Shown in pieces: positions 1 through 9,999 of a stretch of 64,000 bases of DNA; within the stretch, counting starts at the first letter, position 1; every line of letters starts with the position of its first letter. A program made the position numbers and the translations under genes. The DNA is taken from contig NW_024738608.1 of assembly GCF_018991925.1 (NCBI RefSeq), positions 2,818,443 through 2,882,442 of the forward strand. Direction: 5' to 3'. Under the pieces are notes generated by a model, which worked only from the letters and a program-made list of their open reading frames with translations, was not told the origin of the DNA and made no database searches. This DNA comes from Homarus americanus (lineage: Eukaryota > Arthropoda > Malacostraca > Decapoda > Nephropidae).

Positions 1-2
1 AC

Positions 3-989
3 AGTCTGGAGAAGCTCTTCGGCCATCTATTCAACCATTACGCTGGCCCAACCACTGGTCCCGCCTCCTGGAGTGGTGAGGAGGCTCGGAAGCTGACCGG
101 CAACGTGTGGGACCTTCCGGTGGTTGAATTCGAGGCCGTCACCAACACCTACCTCAGGTCTCTCCTGGATGCCATCCCCTCCGTCGTCTGGGAGGAGTTC
201 AGCTGGGACACCCGGTATCTGTTGGAGATGGCCAAGACGGTGGAGTCCGGCCACATTGAGGAGAGATGGGCCAGGGCACGGGCCGGAGCCATGACCAACG
301 CCAGATGGCAAAACACGGAGAGCAGGGAGCTGAGGGCCTACATGAGCACCACCTCCCCCAGCGAGTCACAGAGACGGATGACCTCCTTCATCATCCTTAT
401 CTACGTGCCCTCCTTCCTGGAGATCAGGCAGAGGAATCTGCTACTGGAGGGCCCACGCCACCTCCTCGCCATCATCAACCGGGTGAGGACGTACTGCACC
501 CTGGAGGAAGTGGAGCTGCTTACTCCATACCTCCAGTTCAACGGCTACTTCGGCCAGCACGAGGTGGTGCTGGTCTCACTGCTGGCCTCCATGGACAAGA
601 GTGAGAGGGAGTTGGCCCTAAACATCATCAAGCAGCTGAGGAAGAAGGAAAAAAGGCACAAGAGAAAGACAGTGAGGAAAGTGAGGAACCCTCAACTGAA
701 TCTGGCAGCCACCAAGCTGTCAGAGTTGGTTGATCTGCAGAAGGCCAGCTCCTCCCCTCCCATCCTGTTCCAGCACAGTGACCAGGAAATGGAGCAATTT
801 CTGGAGGAACCGTACAGTGAGCCAGGTCTGCCCTGCACCACCACCGCAGTGGAAAGAGGAGTGAAGCTCACCACGGAGGCGGCAGACGTGGCCAGCTCTG
901 CCTGGCAGCAGGACCAGGTCACCTGGAACAAGCTGGAGGCCAGGAAGAGAAACAAGCGGAGGGCTAAGAAAGAGGACTACCAGTGCTAG
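3..989 (+). CDS. 3' end of an unclassified transposon-like protein
   Basis: The reading frame is open from the left edge to a TAG at 987-989, so the 5' end lies outside the window and no start codon can be assigned. It gives about 328 residues. I see no catalytic motif I can name. Visible landmarks are an ARW segment, a hydrophobic IYVP stretch, a lysine/arginine-rich region about two thirds along, and near the C-terminus the motif AVERGVKLTTEA followed by a basic tail. That last motif resembles a repetitive invertebrate protein family related to Cc8L18.2 of polydnaviruses; this is recognition from memory, not a search. The order of landmarks (ARW, IYVP, ER-VKL) resembles the protein at 21881-22916. 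The codon usage is GC-rich compared with the AT-rich flanks, which suggests recent arrival or selection. An AATAAA follows 103 bases after the stop. Confidence 0.55.
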   Translation, partial: SLEKLFGHLFNHYAGPTTGPASWSGEEARKLTGNVWDLPVVEFEAVTNTYLRSLLDAIPSVVWEEFSWDTRYLLEMAKTVESGHIEERWARARAGAMTNARWQNTESRELRAYMSTTSPSESQRRMTSFIILIYVPSFLEIRQRNLLLEGPRHLLAIINRVRTYCTLEEVELLTPYLQFNGYFGQHEVVLVSLLASMDKSERELALNIIKQLRKKEKRHKRKTVRKVRNPQLNLAATKLSELVDLQKASSSPPILFQHSDQEMEQFLEEPYSEPGLPCTTTAVERGVKLTTEAADVASSAWQQDQVTWNKLEARKRNKRRAKKEDYQC

Positions 990-1091
990 ACTGTGGGGAC
1001 ACTGGGACTGAGGGGACACTGTGGGGACAGCCAATGTTAGTGTGCCAACTGTGCTAGTGTGTTGCTGATAAATTGAAGCATACATGCCAAT

Positions 1092-1097
1092 AATAAA
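1092..1097 (+). promoter_or_regulatory. Polyadenylation signal AATAAA
   Basis: Canonical hexamer 103 bases downstream of the stop codon of the left-edge ORF, followed by a T-rich stretch at 1118-1128. It is the plausible 3' end of that transcript. Confidence 0.5.
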
Positions 1098-1545
1098 GAA
1101 TGTCTACCATTATTCTTGTTTTTTTTTATGTTGAACCGAAAAGTATCCACAAACCTTCTAATGCACTGATGTTAAAGATTCAAACATATTCGGAACCAGC
1201 GTGGCCGATAGACAAATAATCCAACCCAAGCCACTTAATTTTGAAAACTTTTGCCAAACTGTCACTCCCTACTGTCACTCATCCCCCATACCCTTGTTGC
1301 ACACTCACTCTCAGTCATTTCCCCTCTGTAAACAATGCCTAACCTCCCACAGTTTTTTATTGCTTTTCATATGCATTCTTGAAAAATCATGGCTATTGTT
1401 TTAGCCATAAATTTAAAGCTTAATGCTATATTAAGTGTTGTCCATAAAAGGAAATGTAGCAGCTATGGACTGAACGTGAAATTAGATGTTATTCGTTGGA
1501 AGAAAATTTGTTAGTATGTAATAGACTTCTCTCATGCTCTTCAGA
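1098..1545. other. Non-coding AT-rich stretch
   Basis: No gene, RNA or repeat was recognised. It ends in the 8-bp target duplication of the hAT element at 1546. Confidence 0.5.
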
Positions 1546-1553
1546 TTCTAGAT
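1546..1553. repeat. hAT target-site duplication, left copy
   Basis: TTCTAGAT; the identical right copy is at 4469-4476, immediately outside the inverted termini. Confidence 0.9.
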
Positions 1554-1701
1554 CAGTGGTGTTTAATCTTTTTACTCCCACGCCCCATCTAGGAATTGGT
1601 CCTTCCCTCCATGCCCCCCTTGCATCTATGAATAAAATTCCTTCCCAGTTTTAAAGAAAAATGAAAAATATTGTGTTTTTAGTCTTCTTATTGAGTATAA
1701 A

Positions 1702-3476
1702 TTAGTGAGATACTTGACACTGCTTCTTAGCTACTAGATCTTGAATGCGTGGTTGAATGCCAGAGAGTGCACAACGTAAATCCCCTTCAACGTTCAGCCT
1801 GTTTCTGTACTTGGTCTTGACAGCAACTAGCGTGGAAAGTGCAGCTTCACAAAGATACGTGGATCCGAACATAGTTAGAATCCGAAGAGCCTGATGTGAG
1901 ATCAGAGGGTAAACAGGAAGGTACTTGACCCAGAACGTCTCAAGATCCAGTTCTTTGAAGTCTTCCTTAGCTGTGAAGTTAAATTCAACTCAAGAAACTA
2001 CTCTTGCACTTCATCCGAAACATCAGCTACTTCACATTGAAATGGATTCCTGATGAATTTCCAGGCTTCACGCTTCTCATCTATCTCTGGGAAGTATCTG
2101 ATGAATTCTGTTTTCAAGTCAGTTAGATGAGTGATTATTTGTTTCTTTAACTCGGAATCAAGGTTACCGTGAATGAGAGCAGAATCCAAGTAACTAAAAC
2201 TGACTGCATTTCCCTGCTGAATTCGACACTTCCAGAGGTCGAGTTTGGCCATGAAGGTTCGAATGGTGTCGTGGTGCATGATGATGTTGATGTTTTTCCC
2301 TTGTAGTTTAAGGTTGAGAGCATTCAACGCTTCGAAGATGTTCACCAGGTAAGCTAGAGATAGCTGAAAGCCTTCAGACTGGAACTTGTCATGGAGATCT
2401 GCCTTCTGCTTCGAATCAAGAAATATTGCTACTTCTTCTCGTAGTTCATAAAGCCCTCCAAGCATGTTTCCCCCTTGATAGCCATCGTGCGTTCGTGTGA
2501 AAAAGCAAGGTTTCATGTTCAGATTCCATATCCTTACACAGCAGTTTGAAGAGACGACTGTTTAAGGCTCCAGCTTTGATAAAGTTGACTACCTTGATAG
2601 CCACGTTCAGGACATACCTCATTTCAGCAGGTAAAGTTCTGGATACTAAGGATTCACGATGAAGTATGCAGTGTGTACCTACAACAGACGGATTTTTTTC
2701 TTTCACCATTGTAATGAATCCAGACTGCAGACCAAGCATGGCTGGAGCTCCATCAGTGCACACCCCTACCAGCGAGTCCCACGAAAGTTGGTTTTCCTGA
2801 AAGAAGTTTGATACATCATGAAAAATAGCTGCTGTTGTACAACTTTCCATGGGGTGACAGAACAGCATATCCTCTTTTACACTGTTGCCTGACACGAAAC
2901 GAGCATACAACAGTAGCTGAGAACGCTGAGCGATGTCAGTCGTTTCGTCACACTGGATGGCAAAAACAGGAGAATCTCTTACTTGGTCGAGAATTTGATC
3001 TTTGATGTCTTGAGACAATTCATCGATTCTTCCCTTGACTATATCGTTTGATAGTGAAATTTGGGAAAGCTTGTTTGCACTATCTTTCCTCAGAACGAGT
3101 TCTGCTGCACGGAGTATGCTTGGTTTTATGAGAAACTCTCCGACGTTATGGCTCTTCTTGCTCTTTGCAATCAACATGGCGATCTCATAGGAAGCCTCAA
3201 CAACCTTTGAAGTTTGTTGCCGAAATGCCCCACTGCCGTCCAACTTAACTTGCTTCAAGGAGTGTCTTTTTGTTTCAAAGAATGCCTTGGGCTTGTCAGC
3301 TAGAGCAGGATGTGTTGTCCTCAAGTGGCGTTCCAAGCGTGAGGGCCGCATTCCATCATTGCTCAGAGTCTTATAACATATCACACACACTGGGGGACCT
3401 CTGTGTCACCCTCTTGGAGAGAGACGAATCCAAATCTAATATATTCGTCAAGGTACTTTCGCTTCTTTGCACTCAT
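1702..3476 (-). pseudogene. ZBED5-like hAT transposase, three lesions
   Basis: The minus-strand start is ATG at 3476 and the stop is TAA at 1702-1704. The N-terminus (MSAKKRKYLDEYIRFGF) and a BED zinc finger (CVIC ... HLRTTH) are typical of ZBED5/SCAND3-like proteins. The central RNase H-like part has CDETTD and CTDGAPAM, both hAT catalytic landmarks. The C-terminus has the hAT dimerisation segment (STYLCEAALSTL). Three breaks are seen: a two-base TG insertion in the (TG)n near 3384-3391 at the BED finger; one extra base in a G5 run near 2470-2474 just after NARWLSRG; and an in-frame TAG near 1998-2000, after which the same frame stays coding for about 98 codons. About 590 residues in all. 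It is inactive unless these are sequence errors. Confidence 0.88.
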
Positions 3477-3544
3477 TGCGAATTATTTGATGTGCAGTGG
3501 ACAACACAAATCTGTGAACAAAACGTAAGGCACGTGTAAGGTAA

Positions 3545-3945
3545 GATAAACATCACCACGTGCTCATGAACACCACAACATCATGATAATCACAACCACA
3601 TGATCAATAACAAACATATGATCGTAAAGTTCGTAAACACTACAAGTGACTACAATCATACATGATCATAAACACCACCATATCATTAACAAACATCACA
3701 TGATCATAAACACCACATGATTATTAACAAGCATCAATGATCACAACATGATCATAAGCACCACTACATGATCATAAACACCACCACATAATTATTAAGT
3801 AAATATTAACAAACACCACAACATTATAGTAAACACATCATGATCATAAACACATGATTATTAAGAAACAAATCAATATCATCATAAATACAACTTTACC
3901 ATAACCACCTGTTACCACCACATGATTTTAAGCACCACCAACTTC
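3545..3945. repeat. Degenerate ATGATCATAAACACC tandem repeat
   Basis: Short, irregular reiterations of ATGATCATAAACACCAC and variants fill the hAT element upstream of the transposase start. They may be subterminal transposase-binding repeats or simple-sequence expansion. Confidence 0.6.
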
Positions 3946-4476
3946 TGATAAAATACAAACGGAATTCAAAACTTGCGAATAATACACAGAGCAACACATG
4001 CGTGTTCACAATTCACCAATAAACTTATGGCTGCTTACTATTTTTAGGTAAATATAACAACTGGGATAAAACATACCTCAACAGCCTTAACTGAATAAAT
4101 GTGAGAGAGGAGGAATTATTGCCACGGACGTGTGCAGAAGACTGGGAGGGAACGGGGCTCACCAGTCACCAACGAGCAGTATACAGGTCCAGGACGAGTT
4201 AAACCTCCTCCCCCCCCCCATGGGTTTCGAGGGATAGGGAGGGGGGTCAATAAGTGCAGAAAATGGTAAGCCCAAATTCAAAAAAGTAGCCTATAGAAAA
4301 TTAAAGTTATAAGGCGATACTTTTGCATTTTTTCATGAACTTCTCAATAATAGCCCACGCTCTTGTTAAGAGAATAAAAACTATAATTATAATTAGAGAA
4401 ATTTCTACTTTTTCCCTAGGCTTGCGCCCTCTGGAAATTACTGACGCCCCCCAGGTTAAGAACTACTGTTCTAGAT

Positions 4477-5662
4477 TATAAATGATAAAAGTTATAAAAA
4501 TATGTGAACTCATTTTGAGTGTTATTTAGAATCTTATGGTCCCAACCAAACCCTATTCCCATTACGTATTTCTTATGGCAAGAAATTTCCGCTTTAAGTG
4601 GCGGTTTTCCAGTCCTTGTTAGCCTTCGATAATGAGGACCCCTGTACCATGTATATTATACTGTAAATATTCATTACCAAACAAGATGTGCATTTTGTTG
4701 ATCTGGATTAAGGTGAAAAGGAAACCTTCCCCGTGCATGATCTCCATACACGTTAGTAAATAATGCTCTGCTGAGTGTATCATGTAAAATGAGAACTTAC
4801 ATGTGCTTTGACTTAAACTGCATCGAGTACTGTACAGTTATTGTAGTGTTGGTACTGTACTGTATTAGATTACAGTACAAAGAAATTTCAGCAGATGGAA
4901 GGAAACTGGTAGTACATAACTAACAAGCATATCTTAAAGAATATATTTCGTGACTAGTTTCTTACTGAGTTACAATAGATGTGTTTGTAATACTAACTTA
5001 CCTCATTTCCTTAACATCATTTACTCATACATGTGCTGGATGACTGTGCTGTTCTTATTGCAAAGTCATTTCAGTGTATTGTTGGGTCACATTTTTTTAT
5101 TGCTTAAAAAGGTCAAAACAACTTAGAGTAAAAATAAATTTATAATAATTGAAACATAATTATCAACTATTTTAAAATTGTTTTCAGTTATCATTTGTGA
5201 GAAATTAAAATTCTAATACATGTCATCTGATAAATGTATATTTTGGTGGATGCCAACCTGAAGCCACTGAAAATTTTGATGTCTACACACTTGTATAACT
5301 TCATTTGCAGAAAAGATGGAATTTGATCGGACAGTTTAAGTAAGTTTTGTTGGGTCTAGAATTTTTTTATTATTATTGTTTTTTAGACTAATAAAATAAG
5401 AAGGAATAAGAGCATTTCATGCACATTACCAGACACCTGAACTTGTTTTAAAGTAAGAGGCATCGTTAGCAGGTTATTATTGAGTGGTGGGTGTAGGGCT
5501 AGTCATTCTTTTCTGTTCAGGTCAGGATTAACGCTTCTCTCCTGGGAGGATAGCTTAAAGTTACATTATAATATCTTTAGTAAATAATGAATGAGTTTGA
5601 TAAATTCCTTAAACATCATCATCATCAAGCCATTATATCTGAAGGTTTAAAAATATTTTCAG
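4477..5662. other. Probable CHURC1 intron, no recognised exon
   Basis: AT-rich sequence between the hAT element and the CHURC1 acceptor. No upstream CHURC1 exon (zinc-binding CxxC N-terminus) could be recognised. Confidence 0.4.
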
Positions 5663-5826
5663 ATGTTTGTGGGAATTGTAATCATGTGATTGCTACTCAT
5701 GGCCATCGTTTTTGGGTGGAAGATGACTATCAGTATTATGAGATGAGCTGCATGTTGTGTGGTGAGGCTGAGGATACCCGATCTTGCTTTCCTGATGATC
5801 CACGCATGGAAGTCTCCCTATTTTAG
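5663..5826 (+). CDS. CHURC1: Churchill-type zinc protein, last coding exon
   Basis: A pyrimidine-rich acceptor (AAATATTTTCAG, ending 5662) precedes an exon of 54 codons ending in TAG at 5824-5826. The peptide has CGNCNHVIATH, EMSCMLCGEAEDT and PDDPR, closely matching the C-terminal half of CHURC1: zinc-binding CxxC pairs, HVIA, LCGKAEDT, PDDPR and a terminal LF. CHURC1 is a small (about 112-residue) zinc-binding transcriptional regulator first described in vertebrate neural induction. Only the second half is present here. The first exons must lie upstream, beyond the hAT element or outside the window. The reading frame also extends upstream of the acceptor to an ATG at 5587, but that part has no family similarity and is taken as intron. 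Confidence 0.85.
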
Positions 5827-6197
5827 AAGTATGTCATCAAACTCATCACCACCAGTAGAAGCATTTGAGGCCAAGCTGTGAAAATTTTGGTGTAATGTAT
5901 TTGAGATCGGATATATACTCTCTTAATTGATATGAGGAAACCAGTAGCAATAGGTGAAATTAAGCCATCTCTGTGTGAGAAAATTCTTGCTGGTGTTTCC
6001 CCAGCCAAATAGGGGAGGACCGTCACTTTTGCAGTGTAACATGCTTGATGTGTCAAGTAAACGAGAGAATTGTCTCCTAATTTGTGTCATACATATGATT
6101 TAGTTAAGAACTGTAAATGTGTTTGGCATCATTGTTAATCACGCTGGGTGTCTTAAGAGTAAGAGGTCTAATACAGTGACATATGTACAACACAGTA
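5827..6197. other. Region downstream of CHURC1
   Basis: Probable 3' UTR and spacer up to the Tigger-like element. No clear AATAAA was seen near the stop. Confidence 0.35.
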
Positions 6198-6532
6198 CAG
6201 GTTGTACCTCTCTAGTCCGGCATTCTGTGGTCCGGAAACTCCCTTGGTCCGGAACGATTTTAGTTTGTCCAATAGGTAGATAGGCAGCTTCTTTTTTTTT
6301 TTTTTTTTTAATTTACTTATCTGAATTATTATTATTACAGGAGTATTAAATTCTTGCCCCTCAGGCCCCAATGTGGGTCAGTGATCTATGCCCAGGTGGG
6401 CTAATCCCCATAAAAAAAACAACAGCAAAGCCGTGGGAAATTGATGTTTGTTTACATCTGGCAGTTCGGCTGCTCTCTCTCTCTCTCTGCTTGTCTGTAC
6501 AGAGTACAACATTTAACCCTTCAATATACATG

Positions 6533-6941
6533 AGCAGTAAATAAGTGTTGCTTTCATATTCTTATGTAGAGTAATGACTATGTTTTAACATGTGCGCATA
6601 TACATACGTGCAGTCTCACTTTTTTTTACCATTAATGGTTAGCTACTTATATTGTTCCATTTATTAACATTAAATAACATTACAGGTACTTCAAACAACC
6701 ATATTAGTTTTTTTTACATTAATTTTACGACAGCTACAATCAGGGTCTTGTTTTCTTCAGTTTTATATGTAGAACCAATCAGTCACTGGTTTTGTAAGCT
6801 TTAACATAAACAATGCCGGCAGCCGTCTCGTCTTGTGTGTTTTAATATTCCACGTATTATTAATAAATTGCATTGTTAATTTTACACACACAAACATTAA
6901 TTCAATAAAAACAAATTCAGAAACATTAATTAAAATATATA
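6533..6941. repeat. Uninterrupted copy of the internal duplication
   Basis: It begins CAGTAAATAAGTGTTGC and is repeated from 6943 onward, ending near 9170 once the two nested insertions are removed. Because it is uninterrupted, it serves as an internal empty-site reference for both insertions. Confidence 0.8.
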
Positions 6942-6994
6942 AGAACAGTAAATAAGTGTTGCTTTCATATTCTTATGTAGAGTAATGACGATAT

Positions 6995-7488
6995 TGTAGT
7001 GGACTTCTCCCCTACAACTGAGTAGCGGCGTCACCAGCTGCTACCATCTTCCTTAGCAACCAAGCGAGCGGCGACACCAGATGTTACCGTTACCTAGCAA
7101 CTGAACTAAAGACCGGCGACTTTCTCGGGTTTTCCCAACATGACTCATAGAAGACTCACGGCTGCTGGGTATATAAGCTCTGTCTCTCCATTGAGATTCA
7201 TTCTGGCATTCTTCTTGAACACGCAACACCTCCTCCAGCAAGCTCCACGCTGTCCAGCATTCATTCACCCAGGAGGCCAGCAACAGGCAACATCTTCTCT
7301 AACGAAGCTCCTGCACATCTACCTCCTTCAACATGCTACTCACCGAACGTCTCTACTGAGCAGCTCCTCACCACACGGCACCTCCAGCACCAGACTGTCT
7401 ATCATATAACTTATATTATACAAGAAAACCACCTTAGAGTTTCCATCCATCCTGAGTGCTAGACAACATTATACCACGAATTCCTACA
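6995..7488 (+). mobile_element. Solo LTR, 494 bp, 4-bp TSD
   Basis: It begins TGTAGTGGAC and ends TTCCTACA, with TG...CA termini. ATAT flanks both sides (6991-6994, 7489-7492). The duplicate unit shows a near-identical continuous site (GACTATGTTTTAACATGTGC), confirming the insertion. A TATA box (TATATAA) lies at 7170-7176. The 4-bp duplication fits a Ty3/Gypsy-type element, but there is no internal region to prove the family. Confidence 0.8.
7170..7176 (+). promoter_or_regulatory. TATA box in the solo LTR
   Basis: TATATAA about 175 bases into the LTR, the likely U3/R promoter element. Confidence 0.5.
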
Positions 7489-7739
7489 ATATGTTTTCAC
7501 GTGTGCGCACTTACATACGCGATCTCTCTTTTCTTTACCATTATCATTAGCTACTTCTATTGTTCCATTTATTAACATTAAATAACATTACTTAAAACAA
7601 CCATATTAATTTTACTACAGCTTCAACCAAGGTCTTATTTTCTTCAGTTTTATATGTAGAACCAGTCAGAAACTGGTTTTGTAATCAACGAAAATAATGC
7701 TGTGTCATTTCCTCGTGTATTTTAATATTCCATGTATTA

Positions 7740-9077
7740 CACTGCCCTGCATAGTTTTTGAGGTTTGCGTATTATTAAGCTTTTCTGGGTGTATTTTGCA
7801 TGCTGATCTCAAAAATGTTATCCATTTTGCTCAATCAGGTCAGAATTCTATGCTATAGCATTTTAAGCGGAGATTCAGGTAAAATATTGTCATTTTTCCC
7901 TCAAAATGGGGTCCTCATATTCGTTCATTAAAAAAATCATCCGAGACATTGGCAAGCCTCACAGAAAAGATTTCGGTCAGTTTTAATGCCCTTACGATGC
8001 GTTTAAATACACCCACGTGCTCGCCGGCCATTTAAATGTCCGCCGTGACGCAAAGGAAAAGAGTATATGTCCGTGTTTTTTTTACATATATTTTTTCACA
8101 ATTAAATTTCTTTTTCATCTGGTAGTACATGGCATGTTTCCTCTGTCTGTGGGATAGTCGAGCAGACAAGCAGCACTACATGCAACGTGACTGGCCTGCA
8201 AGAAGTGGACTTACTCCAGGTTCTCACAATATTGTTGCCCATGCTCTGGTGAATCCGCAGAACATTCTTCTTCCGCCACTGCACATCAAGCTCGGTCTGT
8301 TCAAAAACTTTGTAAAGGCACTGGACAAAAAAAGCCAGGCTTTCAATTTTCTGAAAGAAAAATTTCCAAAAGTCAGTGAGGCAAAGCTGAATGCAGGAAT
8401 TTTTGATGGCCCTCAGATCAGAGAGCTTTTCAAAGATCCCAAGTTTGATTGCAGCATGGATGTAAATGAGAAGAAAGCCTGGCATGCCTTTAAGTCTATT
8501 GTCTCCAATTTTCTTGGCAACTACAGAAGTCCAGAGTATGAACGAGTTGTTGAGGACCTACTTCTGAGCTACAAAGTTCTTGGTGCACGCATGTCCATCA
8601 AGATGCACTTCCTCAGCTCCCACTTGGACTACTTTCCAGAGAACTGTGGTGATGTGAGTGAGGAACAAGGAGAACGCTTCCATCAAGATATCCGTGTAAT
8701 GGAGGAGCGGTACCAGGGTCGCTGGGATATCAACATGCTCGCCGACTACTGTTGGTGTCTGAAACGGGACGCCCCAGACACCAACCACCAAAGAAATTCT
8801 CTGCGACAGCCATTTATGCATGTCTAACTGTAAAGGCATCTATGTAGTTGACATATTTTGGTCCTATGTGTTGTGGTTACATTTCTTATGATATATTTTG
8901 CATAAAAATTTTGACATCATATTTAAGAATTTTGATTTTTTCCTAATTCCCATAGCATAAAAATCTGACCTGATTGGGCAAAATGAATGGCATTTTTGGA
9001 ATCAGCACGCAAAATACATAAAGAATCAGCTAAGAAACCCCGCACCTCATGATTTTTTTTTCAAATGCAGCCCAGTG
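7740..9077 (+). mobile_element. CACTG-ended DNA transposon nested in the Tigger element
   Basis: The left end is CACTGCCCTGCAT and the right end, reverse-complemented, is CACTGGGCTGCAT. TTA flanks both sides (7737-7739, 9078-9080). Removing the element and one TTA restores a site matching the duplicate copy (GTATTATTAAT). A 3-bp TSD with CACTG termini fits CACTA-like or other 3-bp TSD superfamilies; the superfamily is not assigned. It carries the 3' part of a transposon protein ORF. Inside both ends there is a second similar region (CAATCAGGTCAG and the reverse-oriented CTGACCTGATTGG). Confidence 0.78.
8129..8827 (+). pseudogene. 5'-truncated transposon protein (repetitive invertebrate family)
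   Basis: 232 codons from ATG at 8129 to TAA at 8825-8827. Motifs: FLCLWDSRAD, LPPLHIKLGLFKNFVKAL, GPQIREL, MHFLSSHLDYFPEN, EEQGERFHQDI and ML-DYCW-LKR. I recognise these from a very abundant uncharacterised protein family repeated in arthropod and cnidarian genomes. The N-terminal half of the usual protein, including a GDLKV region, is missing: the family frame runs upstream into a TAG, so this copy is internally deleted. The element it lies in has DNA-transposon termini, which supports a role as transposase. No catalytic triad could be assigned. Confidence 0.75.
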
Positions 9078-9355
9078 TTATTAATGAATTGTTTTGCTCA
9101 TTTTGCACACAAACATTAATTCAATAAAAAAGACATTCAGTAATAAACAATAATGAATCTTTTGTACATAAGAGATATGACACTGTTTACACGATTATGC
9201 ACGTCGTCTGCACGTTGTCCGGCCGTTCAAACCCGTCGAAATTCAAGTTTCCGCTTTCAAAATTTTTATTTATATTTTTTGTGTTCCAATAAAATACGTT
9301 GAATTAAAAACTCGCGAAATATGAGAAGCTCCTATACGACATTTAACCCTTCAAT

Positions 9356-9440
9356 ATGTCTTCAAAGAGACCATGATGCAGAGAAAGTGGTGCTAGTGCT
9401 TCCAAGCATAAGCACAAGTCACTATCTATCCAGGAAAAAG
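9356..9440 (+). pseudogene. Tigger transposase N-terminal relic
   Basis: ATG followed by SSKRP, a stop, then SGASASKHKHKSLSIQEK, which resembles the start of Tigger transposases before the CENP-B helix-turn-helix. The rest is deleted up to the right terminal repeat. Confidence 0.5.
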
Positions 9441-9508
9441 GTGAATTTCCATGGTCCGGCACCGGTCAGGTCCCGAGGTTGCCGGACTAGAGAGGTACAA
9501 CACAGTAC

Positions 9509-9999
9509 TTTAGTTACATATGTATGTGTGTGTGTGTGTGTCATGTATATATTGAGGAGATTTGATTATTTGTAGTTTACTGAAGTATATAAGCCAAAAT
9601 AGTGATGCACAGTCTCTTATACTGAACACAACAATTTATAAATATATTTAAAATGTCTCCATGGATATTACATTAAAGAGTTGATTTTATATAGTATTGT
9701 GTAATGAATATCTAAACTGTATTCATTCTGTTGTAGAGGATATATATTTTTTATATTGGATGTCATCATTTTGCTCAATAACTGATTATACAAATAGATA
9801 ATCAATTGCATTGTTAGAAATTTTTTTCTCTTCAAGTGTGAATACTTGACGTAGTTAGTTCTGGGTTTATAGTATTTGTAATTCATTAAAACTAGCAATA
9901 TGTACCAAGTTAGTCATTAGTCATTCTATTAAATCTTGTACAATCACCATTTTTATTTTGAATTTTTGTCAACCGTGCTGTCAGTATAATATATGCAGT
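9509..9999. other. Spacer upstream of FKRP
   Basis: AT-rich, with a short (GT)n at 9526-9540. It is the presumed FKRP promoter and 5' UTR region; no confident motif. Confidence 0.35.

Larger units (their letters stand above)
1554..4468 (-). mobile_element. hAT DNA transposon with perfect 8-bp TSD
   Basis: The left end reads CAGTGGTGTTTAATCT. The right end, reverse-complemented, reads CAGTAGTTCTTAACCT, so both ends form a short imperfect terminal inverted repeat of the hAT type. The flanks carry an identical 8-base direct repeat, TTCTAGAT, at 1546-1553 and 4469-4476, which is the hAT hallmark. The 2915-bp element encodes a ZBED5/Buster-like transposase on the minus strand. It sits between the left-edge ORF and the last CHURC1 exon, possibly inside a CHURC1 intron. 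The intact TSD argues for a fairly recent insertion; the three coding lesions argue that this copy is dead. Confidence 0.9.
6198..9505 (+). mobile_element. Tigger/pogo-like element, composite with nested insertions
   Basis: The left end (CAGGTTGTACCTCTCTAG, then TCCGGCA) is mirrored by the right end (TGCCGGACTAGAGAGG, then TACAAC), and TA dinucleotides flank both sides (6196-6197, 9506-9507). The tips differ slightly, and a 14-base direct similarity (GTACAACACAGTAC) surrounds both ends. Near the right end a relic start resembles a Tigger transposase N-terminus. The interior holds two tandem copies of a roughly 410-bp unit (6533-6941 and from 6943). The second copy is interrupted by a solo LTR (6995-7488) and a CACTG-ended transposon (7740-9077). 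A 3'-tail fragment shared with Jockey-like LINEs lies at 6340-6415. Confidence 0.75.

Noticed and set aside
5311..5339. Possible 29-nt CHURC1 micro-exon between TTCATTTGCAG and GTAAGT
   Set aside because: Good splice signals, but the short peptide does not clearly match the CHURC1 middle region and its phase could not be tested against an upstream exon.
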